In this document: positions 1-9,113 of the stretch, piece by piece | Layout of the letters: every line of letters begins with the position of its first letter | How positions within the stretch are numbered: position 1 is the stretch's first letter | From: Pseudomonadaceae bacterium SI-3 | GTDB lineage: Bacteria; Pseudomonadota; Gammaproteobacteria; Pseudomonadales; Pseudomonadaceae | Length of the DNA stretch: 64,000 nucleotides | Direction: 5' to 3' | Assembly: GCA_004010935.1 (NCBI GenBank) | Contig: CP026511.1 | Span: 3,720,001-3,784,000, forward strand | Translations under genes and position numbers: made by a program | The notes under the pieces: generated by a model | Database searches by the model: none | What the model was told of the DNA's origin: nothing | What the model saw: the letters and a program-made list of their open reading frames with translations, nothing else

Positions 1-293
1 GGGTCAGCTAATGGATTGCGAAATAACCCCTGCATGGCAACGCCGGACAATGCCAATACCGTCCCAACACTCAAACCGAGCAAGGCGCGTGGCAAGCGTA
101 TCTGTCCGAGGATCAGAGCGGCATGGTCAGCGCCCTCGCCCGCAATCGATAAGCCAAACAGTTGCAGCAAGGCTTTTAATGTATCGCCCAGCGGTAGAGT
201 GACCGGCCCAAGCGACAGCGACAACCAGAACGCGATCAGCCACACGAGTCCCAGCGAAATAAACAGCGGGCGTGCGGATAGCACTGGGCTCAT
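1..293 (-). CDS. FecCD/BtuC-type ABC transporter permease, N-terminal part only (cut by window edge)
   Basis: The minus strand from ATG 293 reads out of the window without a stop. The visible 97 residues hold a first hydrophobic segment ([19 protein letters not shown]) and, at the edge, the family signature [16 protein letters not shown]. In FecCD/BtuC/HmuU permeases this signature (MQG..RNPLA.P) marks the second or third membrane helix. The protein would form the inner-membrane channel for iron-siderophore, haem or cobalamin import with a binding protein and an ATPase lying outside the window. The substrate cannot be told from this fragment. No stop occurs between a TAG near 358 and the ATG, so a non-ATG start slightly upstream is possible. 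It is divergent from the Rieske gene. Confidence 0.85.
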   Translation of the reverse strand, partial: MSPVLSARPLFISLGLVWLIAFWLSLSLGPVTLPLGDTLKALLQLFGLSIAGEGADHAALILGQIRLPRALLGLSVGTVLALSGVAMQGLFRNPLAD

Positions 294-424
294 CAAAAGT
301 TTCGCCAGTTGAAATTTGAGCAGAAGAATAAAAGCCAGCCACCGGCTCCGCCAGCGCTATCAGCCGTTAGCCAACCCAGCGACTGCTGATTGAGTGATAA
401 TTCTCTCGAAATAAGGAGGTCCGG

Positions 425-748
425 ATGATTCGACTGTGTGATGCCTCTGAGGTGACGGAGGGCCAGAGCAAGGGTTTCGAGCGAGAAGGGCAGCGCCTGC
501 TGGCAATACGCAAGGAGGGCACACTCTACGTTTATCAGAATCGTTGCCCACATCGCGGAATCCCTCTGGAATGGTTGCCGGACCAGTTCCTCGACAGCAG
601 CGGCAGCCTGATCCAGTGCGCCACCCACGGCGCCCTGTTTCTCATCGATAGTGGCGAGTGCGTAGCCGGCCCCTGTGCAGGACAGGCATTGCGAGCGCTG
701 CCATGCATCGAGCAGGACGGCACCATCTGGTTACAGAACGTGCGCTAG
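425..748 (+). CDS. Small Rieske [2Fe-2S] protein
   Basis: This 107-residue protein is a stand-alone Rieske domain. The two cluster-binding motifs are CPHRG (about residues 41-45) and CATHGALF (about 65-72), the Cys-X-His...Cys-X2-His pattern of Rieske ferredoxins. There is no signal peptide or membrane segment, so it is probably a cytoplasmic ferredoxin-like electron carrier or the ferredoxin subunit of an oxygenase. No oxygenase gene is nearby, so the partner is unknown. The start is fixed by a very strong ribosome site, AAGGAGG at about 413-419. It is followed after 71 bases by dsbD on the same strand. Confidence 0.9.
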   Translation: MIRLCDASEVTEGQSKGFEREGQRLLAIRKEGTLYVYQNRCPHRGIPLEWLPDQFLDSSGSLIQCATHGALFLIDSGECVAGPCAGQALRALPCIEQDGTIWLQNVR

Positions 749-819
749 TGCGACGTTGCGTACGAGCGACGATTGGCCGCGTTGGGTATCATGCGGTCAC
801 TGCTTCCTGTGAGATGACC

Positions 820-2601
820 ATGCGCCGTTTGCTGAGTCTGCTGCTCCTGTTCTTCGCCCTCCCTGCCGCCGCAGGCCTGTTTGATAGCCGTCCTAGCGTG
901 ACGCTTGGAGGCCTGAACAACAGCGCGGACTTCTTGCCGGTACGCGAGGCGTTTCGCCTGAACCTGATCGACGCCTCGCCGGAGCTGGTGAAACTGCGTT
1001 TCGTTGCGGCGGAAGGCTATTACCTCTACCGGCACCAGTTCAAATTCAGGACCGATACGCCTGGGGTTGTGATCGCCGAGGCGAATCTTCCAGCCGGCGA
1101 GCAGAAGACCGATGACTATTTCGGCGAAGTCGAAGTCTATTACGGCGTGCTCGACGTCGAGCTACCGATTCGCAATCCGCAGAACCAACCCTTTACCTTG
1201 CAGGTGACTTACCAAGGTTGCGCAGACAAAGGCTTGTGCTATCCGCCGGAAACCGAATCTCTCGATATTGGTGGCGCGCCGACAGGGCCGCCCAAAGCAT
1301 CGCCTCCAGACAGTCAGACCGATGCCAGTGCAGGTCTCTCCTGGCGCTCGGTGGCGTTATTCTTTCTCGCGGGTTTGGGGCTGACCTTCACACCATGCGT
1401 TTTGCCGATGCTGCCGATTCTGTCCGGGGTCGTGTTGCGCGGACAGATCGGCGGGATGCGCAGCTTTGGCCTATCGCTCGCCTACGTCTTGCCCATGGCG
1501 GCCGGCTTCGCCGTGCTCGGGGCGCTCATGGGCATGTTCGGAGCCGAGCTGAATCTGCAGGCACGCCTGCAATCTCCCTGGATCCTAGTGCCGTTCGCGC
1601 TATTTTTCGTCGCCTTTGCCCTGGCCATGTTCGGACTGTTCGAGCTGCGCGTCCCGCAGGCCATGGGCTACCGCCTCGAGCGTATTGCGGGTAACGCCAA
1701 GGGCGGCTCCTTCGTCGGTGCCGCACTGCTCGGCACTGTCTCCAGCCTGCTGGTTTCGCCATGCGTCTCGGCACCGCTTGCTGGCGCTCTGCTGTATATC
1801 AGCGCCAGTGGCGATGCGCTGGGTGGCGGACTCAAACTGTTTGCCCTCGGCCTGGGAATGGGGACACCGCTGATTCTGTTCGCCATTGGCGGCGGCGCCC
1901 TGCTCCCCAAGAGCGGACCATGGATGGTCACGGTGCGCAACGTGTTCGGTGTGCTGCTGCTGGCAGTCGCGGTATGGATGCTCGAGCGGGTTTTGCCAGG
2001 TCCGCTGGCGCTGGCACTGTGGGGTTTGCTCGCTGCCGGCACGGCATTGTTCCTTGGCACCTTGGAGTTCGGTCTCAAGACCCCCCAACAAAAACTGGCG
2101 CAATTACTGGGCTTGGTCCTGCTGGTCTATGCCCTGGCGGCTTGGGTCGGTGCGCTGCAAGGTGGCTCCGATCCGCTTCGCCCATTGCCCCGCTCGACGT
2201 CCGCCGTCGGCAACAGTTTGGCCAGCGAAACTGAAGCCTGGCGCACGATAACCACCCCAGATGAACTCGACGCCCAGCTCAAAGCGGCACAAGCAGCCGG
2301 CCAGCCGTTGATGCTCGACTGGTACGCCGATTGGTGCATCAGCTGTAAGGTGATAGAGCGCGAAGTGTTCGCCGCCCCTCAAATTGCACCCCGCTTGGAA
2401 GACTACCGCCTGGTTCGCTTCGATATTACGGACAGTAACCCGGAACAACGGGCCTTGCTGGATCGCTATAAGCTGTTCGGACCGCCTGCGGTTCTATTCT
2501 TCGATCGCGCCGGCAATGAACTGACCGACGTCAGGGTCGTTGGTGAAATCGATGCCAGCCAGTTTGCTGAACGACTGGACCGCGCAGAAGCCTCTCTCTA
2601 G
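820..2601 (+). CDS. dsbD: Thiol:disulfide interchange protein DsbD
   Basis: DsbD carries electrons from cytoplasmic thioredoxin across the inner membrane to periplasmic reductases such as DsbC. The 593-residue protein shows a signal peptide (MRRLLSLLLLFFALPAAAG), a periplasmic alpha domain with the CADKGLC cysteine pair near residue 135, and a central eight-helix domain with its redox cysteines in FTPCVLPM (about 194) and SPCVSAPL (about 314). A C-terminal thioredoxin domain carries WCISCK (about 506). All three redox pairs are therefore present. The start is chosen at ATG 820 because GTGAG lies six bases upstream and the signal peptide begins there; ATG 814, two codons earlier, is the alternative. 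The reading frame stays open back to 658, inside the Rieske gene, without coding support. Confidence 0.95.
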   Translation: MRRLLSLLLLFFALPAAAGLFDSRPSVTLGGLNNSADFLPVREAFRLNLIDASPELVKLRFVAAEGYYLYRHQFKFRTDTPGVVIAEANLPAGEQKTDDYFGEVEVYYGVLDVELPIRNPQNQPFTLQVTYQGCADKGLCYPPETESLDIGGAPTGPPKASPPDSQTDASAGLSWRSVALFFLAGLGLTFTPCVLPMLPILSGVVLRGQIGGMRSFGLSLAYVLPMAAGFAVLGALMGMFGAELNLQARLQSPWILVPFALFFVAFALAMFGLFELRVPQAMGYRLERIAGNAKGGSFVGAALLGTVSSLLVSPCVSAPLAGALLYISASGDALGGGLKLFALGLGMGTPLILFAIGGGALLPKSGPWMVTVRNVFGVLLLAVAVWMLERVLPGPLALALWGLLAAGTALFLGTLEFGLKTPQQKLAQLLGLVLLVYALAAWVGALQGGSDPLRPLPRSTSAVGNSLASETEAWRTITTPDELDAQLKAAQAAGQPLMLDWYADWCISCKVIEREVFAAPQIAPRLEDYRLVRFDITDSNPEQRALLDRYKLFGPPAVLFFDRAGNELTDVRVVGEIDASQFAERLDRAEASL

Positions 2602-2621
2602 ACGATTCCCTGCGGCAATCT

Positions 2622-2697
2622 CCAGTCATAATGTCGGCATTTACGCCGATCAAGACATGACTGGACAGTCAGCCCTTGCTTCGGGCATAGTTTTTCC
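2622..2697 (+). promoter_or_regulatory. dsbD-aroQ intergenic: nested inverted repeat, then weak terminator-like hairpin
   Basis: CCAGTCAT at 2622-2629 is matched by ATGACTGG at 2657-2664, with an inner CGGC/GCCG pair at 2635-2638 and 2645-2648. A possible -10 box CATAAT (2627-2632) lies in the left arm. A short GCCC/GGGC hairpin (2672-2686) followed by TTTTT at 2691-2695 may end dsbD transcription. Whether the larger repeat is an operator or an RNA hairpin is not decided by the sequence. Confidence 0.4.
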
Positions 2698-2753
2698 CCT
2701 CACCGACCGACGCGCTCCAAGCGGCTGGTTGGATAGAACAACAAGGAATACTC

Positions 2754-3197
2754 ATGGCGACGTTTCTGGTCCTCCACGGCCCGAATCTGAATATGCTTGG
2801 CACTCGCGAACCTGGCGTTTATGGCGCCATAACACTGGCTCAGATCAATCAGGATCTGGAGCAGCGAGCCCGCGACGCCGGCCATCACCTGTTGCACCTA
2901 CAATCTAATGCCGAGTACGAACTGATCGAGCGCATCCATGCCGCACGCGGTGAAGGCGTGGACTTCATCCTGATCAATCCCGCCGCTTTCACACATACCA
3001 GCGTCGCCTTACGTGACGCGCTGCTAGCGGTGAGCATCCCATTCATCGAAGTGCACCTGTCCAACGTGCACAAGCGTGAACCTTTCCGCCATCACTCCTA
3101 CTTCTCGGATGTCGCGGTAGGGGTGATCTGCGGCCTTGGCGCCAGCGGCTACCGCCTGGCATTGGAGGCCGCCCTGGAACAACTCGCTGCTTCCTGA
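2754..3197 (+). CDS. aroQ: Type II 3-dehydroquinate dehydratase
   Basis: AroQ dehydrates 3-dehydroquinate to 3-dehydroshikimate in the shikimate pathway. At 147 residues it has the usual size for the dodecameric type II enzyme. Family motifs visible are [13 protein letters not shown] at the start, NPAAFTHTS in the middle (the usual Tyr before THTS is Phe here), and [18 protein letters not shown], which carries the catalytic His and Arg region. The ribosome site AAGGA lies at 2742-2746. It stands directly upstream of accB-accC, an arrangement known in Pseudomonas. Confidence 0.96.
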   Translation: MATFLVLHGPNLNMLGTREPGVYGAITLAQINQDLEQRARDAGHHLLHLQSNAEYELIERIHAARGEGVDFILINPAAFTHTSVALRDALLAVSIPFIEVHLSNVHKREPFRHHSYFSDVAVGVICGLGASGYRLALEAALEQLAAS

Positions 3198-3277
3198 CAG
3201 GACCGCGCGCGACACGCGCCCGGCCTCGAAGAAGCGAGCAGCAATGCCCTTTGAACCTACTTGGGAGTCACCGCTTC

Positions 3278-3736
3278 ATGGATATTCGTAAAGTCAAGAA
3301 ACTGATCGAACTGCTGGAAGAATCCGGTATCGACGAACTGGAAATTCACGAAGGCGAAGAGTCCGTTCGCATCAGCCGTCACAGCAAGCAGGTTGCAATG
3401 CAGCAGCCCTACTACGCCCAGGCACCGATGCCAGCACCGGCAGCCGCTCCTGCTGCTGCAGCGCCAGCCGCCGACGCCGCACCGGTGCAGCCGAAGCTAA
3501 ACGGCACCGTGGTCCGTTCGCCGATGGTAGGCACCTTCTACCGCGCATCGTCGCCGGAATCGGCAAACTTCGTCGAAGTTGGCCAGAGCGTTAAGAAAGG
3601 CGACATCCTCTGCATCGTCGAAGCGATGAAAATGATGAACCACATCGAGGCCGAAACCAGCGGCACCATCGAATCCATCCTGGTGGAGAATGGTCAGCCG
3701 GTCGAATACGACCAGCCGCTGTTCACCATCGTTTGA
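3278..3736 (+). CDS. accB: Biotin carboxyl carrier protein of acetyl-CoA carboxylase
   Basis: AccB carries the biotin that AccC carboxylates, for malonyl-CoA synthesis. The 152-residue protein has an N-terminal helical part ([17 protein letters not shown]), a flexible Ala/Pro linker around residues 47-72, and a C-terminal biotinyl domain. The biotinylated lysine is K118 in EAMKMMN. Start ATG 3278 is chosen because all family members begin MDI(R/K)KVKKLIELL and GGGAG lies about ten bases upstream; the nine extra codons possible from 3251 have no family support. It is followed by accC after 17 bases, evidently one operon. Confidence 0.97.
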   Translation: MDIRKVKKLIELLEESGIDELEIHEGEESVRISRHSKQVAMQQPYYAQAPMPAPAAAPAAAAPAADAAPVQPKLNGTVVRSPMVGTFYRASSPESANFVEVGQSVKKGDILCIVEAMKMMNHIEAETSGTIESILVENGQPVEYDQPLFTIV

Positions 3737-3753
3737 ACCGCGGAGAACCAGCG

Positions 3754-5103
3754 ATGTTGGAAAAAGTACTAATCGCCAACCGCGGTGAAATTGCCCTGCG
3801 GATTCTGCGAGCCTGCAAAGAGCTGGGGATCAAGACCGTTGCAGTTCACTCGACCGCAGACAGAGAGCTGATGCACCTGGCCCTGGCCGACGAGTCCGTC
3901 TGCATCGGCCCGGCCCTCGCCACCAACTCCTACCTGCACATCCCCTCGATTATTGCCGCCGCAGAAGTGACCGGCGCCACCGCGATCCATCCCGGCTATG
4001 GCTTTCTGGCTGAGAACGCCGACTTTGCCGAGCAGGTGGAGAAATCCGGTTTTGCCTTCGTCGGTCCTAAAGCGGAAACCATTCGCCTGATGGGCGACAA
4101 GGTCTCTGCCAAGGAAGCCATGATCAAAGCAGGCGTGCCTGTGGTGCCGGGTTCAGAGGGACCGCTACCGGAAGATGAAACCGAAGCGCTGCGCATCGCA
4201 CGCGAAGTCGGCTATCCAGTGATCATCAAGGCAGCAGGCGGCGGTGGCGGGCGCGGCATGCGCGTGGTCCACAAGGAAGAAGACCTGATCAAGTCGGCCA
4301 AGCTGACCCGTACCGAAGCGGGCGCGGCGTTCGGCAATCCGATGGTCTATCTCGAGAAATTCCTGGGCAATCCGCGCCACGTCGAAGTTCAGGTTCTGTC
4401 CGATGGACAGGGCAACGCTGTGCATCTGGGCGACCGCGACTGCTCGCTGCAGCGCCGCCATCAGAAGGTTCTGGAAGAAGCACCTGCCCCCTATATCGAC
4501 GAAAAAGCACGTGCCGAAGTACTCAAGCGCTGTACCGATGCCTGCGTCGAGATCGGCTACCGCGGCGCCGGTACCTTCGAGTTCCTTTACGAAGACGGTC
4601 GCTTCTACTTCATCGAAATGAACACGCGCGTTCAGGTAGAGCATCCGGTAACCGAAATGGTCACTGGCATCGACATCGTCAAGGAGATGCTCAGCATCGC
4701 TGCCGGCAACAAATTGTCGATCAAGCAGGAAGACGTGGTCATTCGCGGGCACTCCCTGGAATGTCGGATCAACGCCGAAGATCCCTCGAACTTCCTGCCC
4801 AGCCCTGGCAAGGTGAAGCACTTCCACGCGCCTGGCGGCAATGGCGTCCGGGTCGATTCACACCTGTACAGCGGTTATTCGGTGCCACCGAACTACGATT
4901 CGCTGATCGGCAAGCTGATCACCTACGGCGCGACACGCGAAGAAGCCATGGCTCGCATGCGCAACGCTCTGGACGAAATCGTTGTCGACGGCATCAAGAC
5001 CAACATCCCGCTGCACCGGGATCTGGTCCGTGATGACGGCTTCTGCAAAGGCGGCGTGAACATCCATTACCTGGAAAAGAAGCTGGGAATGGACAAGCAC
5101 TGA
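3754..5103 (+). CDS. accC: Biotin carboxylase subunit of acetyl-CoA carboxylase
   Basis: AccC uses ATP and bicarbonate to carboxylate biotin on AccB, the first half-reaction of fatty acid synthesis. The 449-residue protein has the N-terminal fold ([15 protein letters not shown]), the ATP-grasp glycine-rich loop [12 protein letters not shown] near residue 160, and the [16 protein letters not shown] active-site segment near residue 290. Its length equals that of well-studied homologues. The start at 3754 follows GGAGA at 3742-3746. A strong hairpin 15 bases past the stop ends the accBC unit. Confidence 0.98.
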   Translation: MLEKVLIANRGEIALRILRACKELGIKTVAVHSTADRELMHLALADESVCIGPALATNSYLHIPSIIAAAEVTGATAIHPGYGFLAENADFAEQVEKSGFAFVGPKAETIRLMGDKVSAKEAMIKAGVPVVPGSEGPLPEDETEALRIAREVGYPVIIKAAGGGGGRGMRVVHKEEDLIKSAKLTRTEAGAAFGNPMVYLEKFLGNPRHVEVQVLSDGQGNAVHLGDRDCSLQRRHQKVLEEAPAPYIDEKARAEVLKRCTDACVEIGYRGAGTFEFLYEDGRFYFIEMNTRVQVEHPVTEMVTGIDIVKEMLSIAAGNKLSIKQEDVVIRGHSLECRINAEDPSNFLPSPGKVKHFHAPGGNGVRVDSHLYSGYSVPPNYDSLIGKLITYGATREEAMARMRNALDEIVVDGIKTNIPLHRDLVRDDGFCKGGVNIHYLEKKLGMDKH

Positions 5104-5118
5104 TCCAGTGCTGACATC

Positions 5119-5148
5119 GACAAGGGCTGCCGATTGGCAGCCCTTGTC
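5119..5148 (+). terminator. Terminator-like hairpin after accC
   Basis: A perfect 13-bp stem, GACAAGGGCTGCC against GGCAGCCCTTGTC with loop GATT, begins 15 bases after the accC stop. The trailing T run is weak (GTTTC), but position and stem strength fit an intrinsic terminator. Confidence 0.75.
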
Positions 5149-5247
5149 GTTTCTGGCTTCAGCCGGATGGAAGCTGCACGCATGCTCCAGTAATATTTCG
5201 ACTTTTCCCCGGCCGGCTATCCCGGCCGTTCGCTCCGAGAGGCCCCA

Positions 5248-6129
5248 ATGCCCTGGCTACAACTTCGTCTCGCCATCTCACCGGAACAGGCAGAAGCCCT
5301 CGAAGACGCACTATTGGGCGTTGGCGCAGTGTCCGTAACCTTTATGGACGCCGAAGATCAACCAATATTCGAGCCCGATCTCAACACCACTCCGCTGTGG
5401 TCGCACACACATTTGCTGGCGCTATTCGAAGGCGATACCGACGAAACCAACCTCCTGGCCCACCTGCAGCTCCTAACGGGCGGCGCGTTGCCCGAGTACC
5501 AGCTTGAACGGATCGAGGACCAGGATTGGGAACGCAGCTGGATGGACAGCTTCCACCCAATGCGTTTCGGCAGTCGCCTGTGGATCGTGCCGAGCTGGCA
5601 TGCTGCTCCAGAGCCGGACGCAGTGAATCTGTTGCTCGATCCCGGCCTGGCCTTTGGCACCGGCACTCACCCGACCACGGCGCTCTGTCTGGAGTGGCTG
5701 GACGCGCAGCCGCTAGATGGTTTGGACGTGCTGGATTTCGGCTGTGGCTCCGGCATTTTGGCCATTGCTGCCCTGCTTTTAGGGGCGAAGCAAGCGGTGG
5801 GAACCGACATCGACGTACAGGCGCTCGAGGCATCGCGTGACAATGCCGGGCGCAACGGCATCGACCCAGCACGCTTCCCGCTCTATCTGCCCGAGCAGCT
5901 TCCCGATGGCCAGGCTGACGTGGTGGTCGCCAACATCCTCGCCGGCCCGCTGGTGGCACTGGCACCGCGCATCATCGAAAGGGTCAAGCCCGGCGGCCGT
6001 CTGGCCCTGTCGGGAGTATTGGCCGAGCAGGCTGAAGAGGTCCGTGCCGCCTATGCAGATCAATTCGAGCTTGACGCGACCGCGCACAAGGACGGTTGGG
6101 TGCGAATTACCGGCACCCGTCGGCTGTGA
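5248..6129 (+). CDS. prmA: Ribosomal protein L11 methyltransferase
   Basis: PrmA trimethylates ribosomal protein L11 with S-adenosylmethionine. The 293-residue protein has the N-terminal L11-recognition domain (starting [10 protein letters not shown]), then the Rossmann methyltransferase domain with the SAM-binding motif [10 protein letters not shown] near residue 165 and [10 protein letters not shown] near residue 228, which matches the N-(I/L)-L-A motif IV of PrmA. The length is typical. The site GAGAGG lies just before the ATG. Confidence 0.96.
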   Translation: MPWLQLRLAISPEQAEALEDALLGVGAVSVTFMDAEDQPIFEPDLNTTPLWSHTHLLALFEGDTDETNLLAHLQLLTGGALPEYQLERIEDQDWERSWMDSFHPMRFGSRLWIVPSWHAAPEPDAVNLLLDPGLAFGTGTHPTTALCLEWLDAQPLDGLDVLDFGCGSGILAIAALLLGAKQAVGTDIDVQALEASRDNAGRNGIDPARFPLYLPEQLPDGQADVVVANILAGPLVALAPRIIERVKPGGRLALSGVLAEQAEEVRAAYADQFELDATAHKDGWVRITGTRRL

Positions 6130-6140
6130 TTAAAGTCTCT

Positions 6141-6161
6141 GGCCGAGCACTCAACTCGGCC
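6141..6161 (+). terminator. Possible terminator hairpin after prmA
   Basis: GGCCGAG (6141-6147) pairs perfectly with CTCGGCC (6155-6161), 11 bases after the prmA stop. Only a short GTTCT follows, so termination is plausible but not certain. Confidence 0.5.
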
Positions 6162-6225
6162 GTTCTCCACTGCAGCTCACTGGCGTGCATGCGCTAGACT
6201 ACGGCCATTTAGGCCGGACCAACGC

Positions 6226-7500
6226 ATGACCAGCTTCGTCACCCAGTGCCCCCATTGCCAGACCAGCTTCCGCGTCAGCCGCACCCAGCTCGCCGCTGCC
6301 CAGGGTGTGGTGCGGTGCGGTGCGTGCATGGAGCTCTTCAACGCCGCCCGCTACCTGCAAGAAGCTGACACGACTGGCAACATCGACGCGAGCGCAGATG
6401 CCACTCGCCTCTCCGCCGCCAGCGACGCGCCAAAAGCGCAAGCGCTGCCAGACAAACCTGTAGATCAAGACGACACGTTTTGGATCCATGACGATCTGGA
6501 TCTGGACAGCCTTGATCTTGATGAAGAGCTGGCAAAGCTTGAGCGCCAGGAGCTGGAACTGTCCCGCGAATTCCTGGAGCTTGAACCGCAACCTGGTGAA
6601 CAGCAGCACCGCGAACACACCGACCATTCAATTGATGACGACGAAGCGTGGGCCGAGCAGCTGTTGAGCGCGGAATCAGCGCCCCAAACACGCAACGAGC
6701 CGCTCAAGGCGGAGCCAGAACATATCGCCGAGCCCGGCACCGATATCTCGGATATTCACTTCACCCCAGTGAGCACCGAACACCCTGCCCCGCCGAGCCC
6801 GCTGGCAAGCACTACTGATCCATTGATCAGCCAGCTCAACTCAGCGGGACGCACCGAGCCACTGCTCGACCGGCCGTTCGATTCCGATGAAAACAGTGCG
6901 CAGGCTGCGCTGGCGGGCCGAAACGGAGTCAGCACCGAGCGAGAATACGGCCGTGGTGAGCGACTGTTCGAACTGGACGATGAGCCGTTGCAACTCGATT
7001 GGCAGGCGCGCCGGCGCCCCTGGGGCCGCTGGTTGGGTTGGGGCTTATTGAACCTGATCGCCCTGCTTGGGTTAGCAGCGCAGTATGCGGCCTATAACTT
7101 CGACGAGCTCGCGAGACAAGATGAGTACCGTCCTTGGCTGGAGAAAATCTGTCCTGCTATTGGCTGCGAGTTGCCGCCCAGAGTCGACATCAGCCAGATC
7201 AAGAGCAGCAATCTAGTGGTACGCAGCCACCCGGACTTCGCGGGGGCGCTGGTGGTCGATGCGATCATCTACAACCGCGCACCCTTTGCCCAGCCGTTCC
7301 CATTATTGGAAGTGCGCTTCGCCGACATTCAGGGCCAGACACTTGCGCGGCGTACCTTCAAGCCCGGCGAATACCTCTCAGGAGAGCTCGCCGGGCAGCG
7401 GGAAATGCCTTCGCAGATTCCTATCCACATTGCGCTGGATATTCTCGACCCGGGCATTACGGCAGTAAATTACAGCCTCGCGTTTCGCTCACCCGATTAA
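6226..7500 (+). CDS. Zinc-ribbon and DUF3426 domain membrane protein
   Basis: The 424-residue protein starts with a four-cysteine zinc ribbon, CPHC (residues 8-11) and CGAC (27-30), of the MJ0042 finger type. A long acidic, low-complexity stretch (about 45-250, rich in Asp, Glu, Leu and Gln) follows. Then comes one membrane helix (WLGWGLLNLIALLGLAAQYA, about 268-288) and a C-terminal DUF3426 domain. The predicted topology puts the finger in the cytoplasm and DUF3426 in the periplasm. No biochemical role is known to me for the family. It sits between prmA and dusB-fis, as in other Pseudomonas genomes. Confidence 0.9.
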   Translation: MTSFVTQCPHCQTSFRVSRTQLAAAQGVVRCGACMELFNAARYLQEADTTGNIDASADATRLSAASDAPKAQALPDKPVDQDDTFWIHDDLDLDSLDLDEELAKLERQELELSREFLELEPQPGEQQHREHTDHSIDDDEAWAEQLLSAESAPQTRNEPLKAEPEHIAEPGTDISDIHFTPVSTEHPAPPSPLASTTDPLISQLNSAGRTEPLLDRPFDSDENSAQAALAGRNGVSTEREYGRGERLFELDDEPLQLDWQARRRPWGRWLGWGLLNLIALLGLAAQYAAYNFDELARQDEYRPWLEKICPAIGCELPPRVDISQIKSSNLVVRSHPDFAGALVVDAIIYNRAPFAQPFPLLEVRFADIQGQTLARRTFKPGEYLSGELAGQREMPSQIPIHIALDILDPGITAVNYSLAFRSPD

Positions 7501-7584
7501 CGACCGCACAGCCTGAGACGACAAGTGGCCTTTGCCGCCGCCCTTTTTCGGGGCGGCATGCTACCGCTGGTTATAAGCTCGGAG

Positions 7585-7639
7585 CTGTTCAGATTTTGTT
7601 CAGAACAGCCTTTAACCCGTCATCCGTAGCGGGTATTAT
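7585..7639 (+). promoter_or_regulatory. Likely dusB-fis promoter with upstream inverted repeat
   Basis: A -10 box TATTAT (7634-7639) lies 17 bases after a -35-like TTTAAC (7611-7616). Immediately upstream, CTGTTC (7585-7590) pairs with GAACAG (7603-7608), and GTTCAGA is directly repeated at 7587 and 7598. This position suits an activator or repressor site. The promoter call is by eye. Confidence 0.5.
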
Positions 7640-7699
7640 GCACACCCTTTTTTGCTGTCCCGATCGACCTAACAAGCAGGCTCCAAGCAGGGAATCTTC

Positions 7700-8713
7700 A
7701 TGTCAGCGGTACGCATCGGCCCCTATATCCTTCCGAATCGATTGATCCTTGCGCCCATGGCCGGCGTGACCGATCAGCCGTTCCGCCAGTTATGCCGACG
7801 TCTGGGCGCTGGCATGGTGGTGTCGGAAATGGTGACCAGCGATGTGCGCTTGTGGAACAGCCGCAAATCGCGCCTGCGCTTGCTGCACGACGGGGATCCA
7901 GAACCGCGCTCAGTGCAGATCGCCGGCGGCGACCCACAAATGCTGGCCGAAGCGGCCGCTCGCAATGTCGAACTGGGCGCGCAGATTATTGACATCAACA
8001 TGGGTTGCCCAGCCAAGAAAGTGTGCAACAAGGCCGCCGGCTCGGCGTTGATGAAAGATGAAAAGCTGGTCTCGCAAATACTCGAGGCTGTGATCGCTGC
8101 GGTTGATGTGCCAGTAACCCTGAAAATTCGTACTGGGTGGGACAGGCAGAACAAGAACGGGCTCTCGGTGGCGAGAATTGCCGAGCAATCCGGGATCGCC
8201 GCGCTGGCCGTTCATGGCCGCACGCGTGCCGATCTCTACACAGGTGACGCGGAATACGAGACCGTCGCGGCGATCAAGCAGGCCGTCTCGATACCGGTAT
8301 TTGCCAATGGCGACATCGATACACCAGAAAAAGCCCGCCAGGTACTCGACACGACGGGTGCGGACGGACTGCTCATTGGCCGGGCCGCGCAGGGTAAGCC
8401 GTGGATCTTTCGTGAGATAAACCATTACCTCGCGACAGGCGAGCTGATGGCACCTCCGACGCTGGGAGAGATCGAGGGTATTCTGCTGCAGCATCTCGAG
8501 GCACTGCATGCGTTCTACGGCGATGTGATGGGTGTACGTATCGCCCGTAAGCACGTCAGTTGGTACCTGGCAACACTACCCGGCGCGCAGGACTACCGCG
8601 GCCGGTTCAACGGTTTGGAAGACAGGGATGCGCAATGCGCCAGCGTTCGGGGATTTTTCGCCGAACGCCGTACACGCCCTGATTCGGGGGAAGGAAAAGG
8701 GGTGGCTGCATGA
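7700..8713 (+). CDS. dusB: tRNA-dihydrouridine synthase B
   Basis: DusB reduces a uridine in the tRNA D-loop to dihydrouridine using FMN and NADPH. The 337-residue protein shows the FMN barrel start LAPMAGVTD, the catalytic cysteine motif [12 protein letters not shown] near residue 100, the HGRTR loop near residue 173 and the phosphate-binding [11 protein letters not shown] near residue 225. The stop overlaps the fis start as ATGA, so the two genes are translationally coupled, as dusB-fis is in many gamma-proteobacteria. Confidence 0.97.
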   Translation: MSAVRIGPYILPNRLILAPMAGVTDQPFRQLCRRLGAGMVVSEMVTSDVRLWNSRKSRLRLLHDGDPEPRSVQIAGGDPQMLAEAAARNVELGAQIIDINMGCPAKKVCNKAAGSALMKDEKLVSQILEAVIAAVDVPVTLKIRTGWDRQNKNGLSVARIAEQSGIAALAVHGRTRADLYTGDAEYETVAAIKQAVSIPVFANGDIDTPEKARQVLDTTGADGLLIGRAAQGKPWIFREINHYLATGELMAPPTLGEIEGILLQHLEALHAFYGDVMGVRIARKHVSWYLATLPGAQDYRGRFNGLEDRDAQCASVRGFFAERRTRPDSGEGKGVAA

Positions 8714-9030
8714 CGCTGTTGAACGAAACCTTGTTAACTGGAACAACATCCGTGAGCGACAACGTGAACCTCAAGCAACACCTTAATACGCCGAGCGAAG
8801 CAGGTCAGACCTTGCGAGGCAGTGTGGAGAAGGCGTTGCATAACTATTTCGCGCACCTAGAAGGCGCGGACGTTACGGACGTTTACAACCTGGTGCTTTC
8901 CGAGGTGGAAGCCCCACTGCTGGAAACCGTGATGAATTACGTCAAGGGCAACCAGACCAAGGCCTCGGAGCTGTTGGGCCTGAACCGTGGCACCCTGCGT
9001 AAGAAACTCAAGCAGTACGACCTTCTCTGA
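8710..9030 (+). CDS. fis: DNA-binding protein Fis
   Basis: Fis is a nucleoid protein that bends DNA and tunes rRNA, tRNA and many other promoters during fast growth. The 106-residue protein has a variable N-terminus, a central [13 protein letters not shown] helix, and a C-terminal helix-turn-helix, [20 protein letters not shown], which is the strongly conserved DNA-binding part. It overlaps the dusB stop by four bases and probably depends on the dusB promoter. Confidence 0.97.
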   Translation: MTLLNETLLTGTTSVSDNVNLKQHLNTPSEAGQTLRGSVEKALHNYFAHLEGADVTDVYNLVLSEVEAPLLETVMNYVKGNQTKASELLGLNRGTLRKKLKQYDLL

Positions 9031-9066
9031 TTGGCGGTGAGCTCCGATGGAACGGTGCAAGCCGTC

Positions 9067-9107
9067 TTCCTAAGAGCTATCCGCTTGCAGCCTGTAGCTC
9101 TTAGGAA
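9067..9107 (+). promoter_or_regulatory. purH leader hairpin covering the ribosome site
   Basis: TTCCTAAGAGCTA (9067-9079) and TAGCTCTTAGGAA (9095-9107) form a perfect 13-bp stem with a 15-base loop. The right arm contains AGGA (9103-9106), the Shine-Dalgarno for the purH start at 9114. In RNA the stem would hide the ribosome site. It could also act as a fis terminator, though no T run follows. Confidence 0.6.
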
Positions 9108-9113
9108 ATGTCC

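Noticed and set aside
7537..7557. GCCGCCC/GGGCGGC hairpin after the DUF3426 gene
   Set aside because: The T run is in the loop, not after the stem, so I do not call it a terminator.
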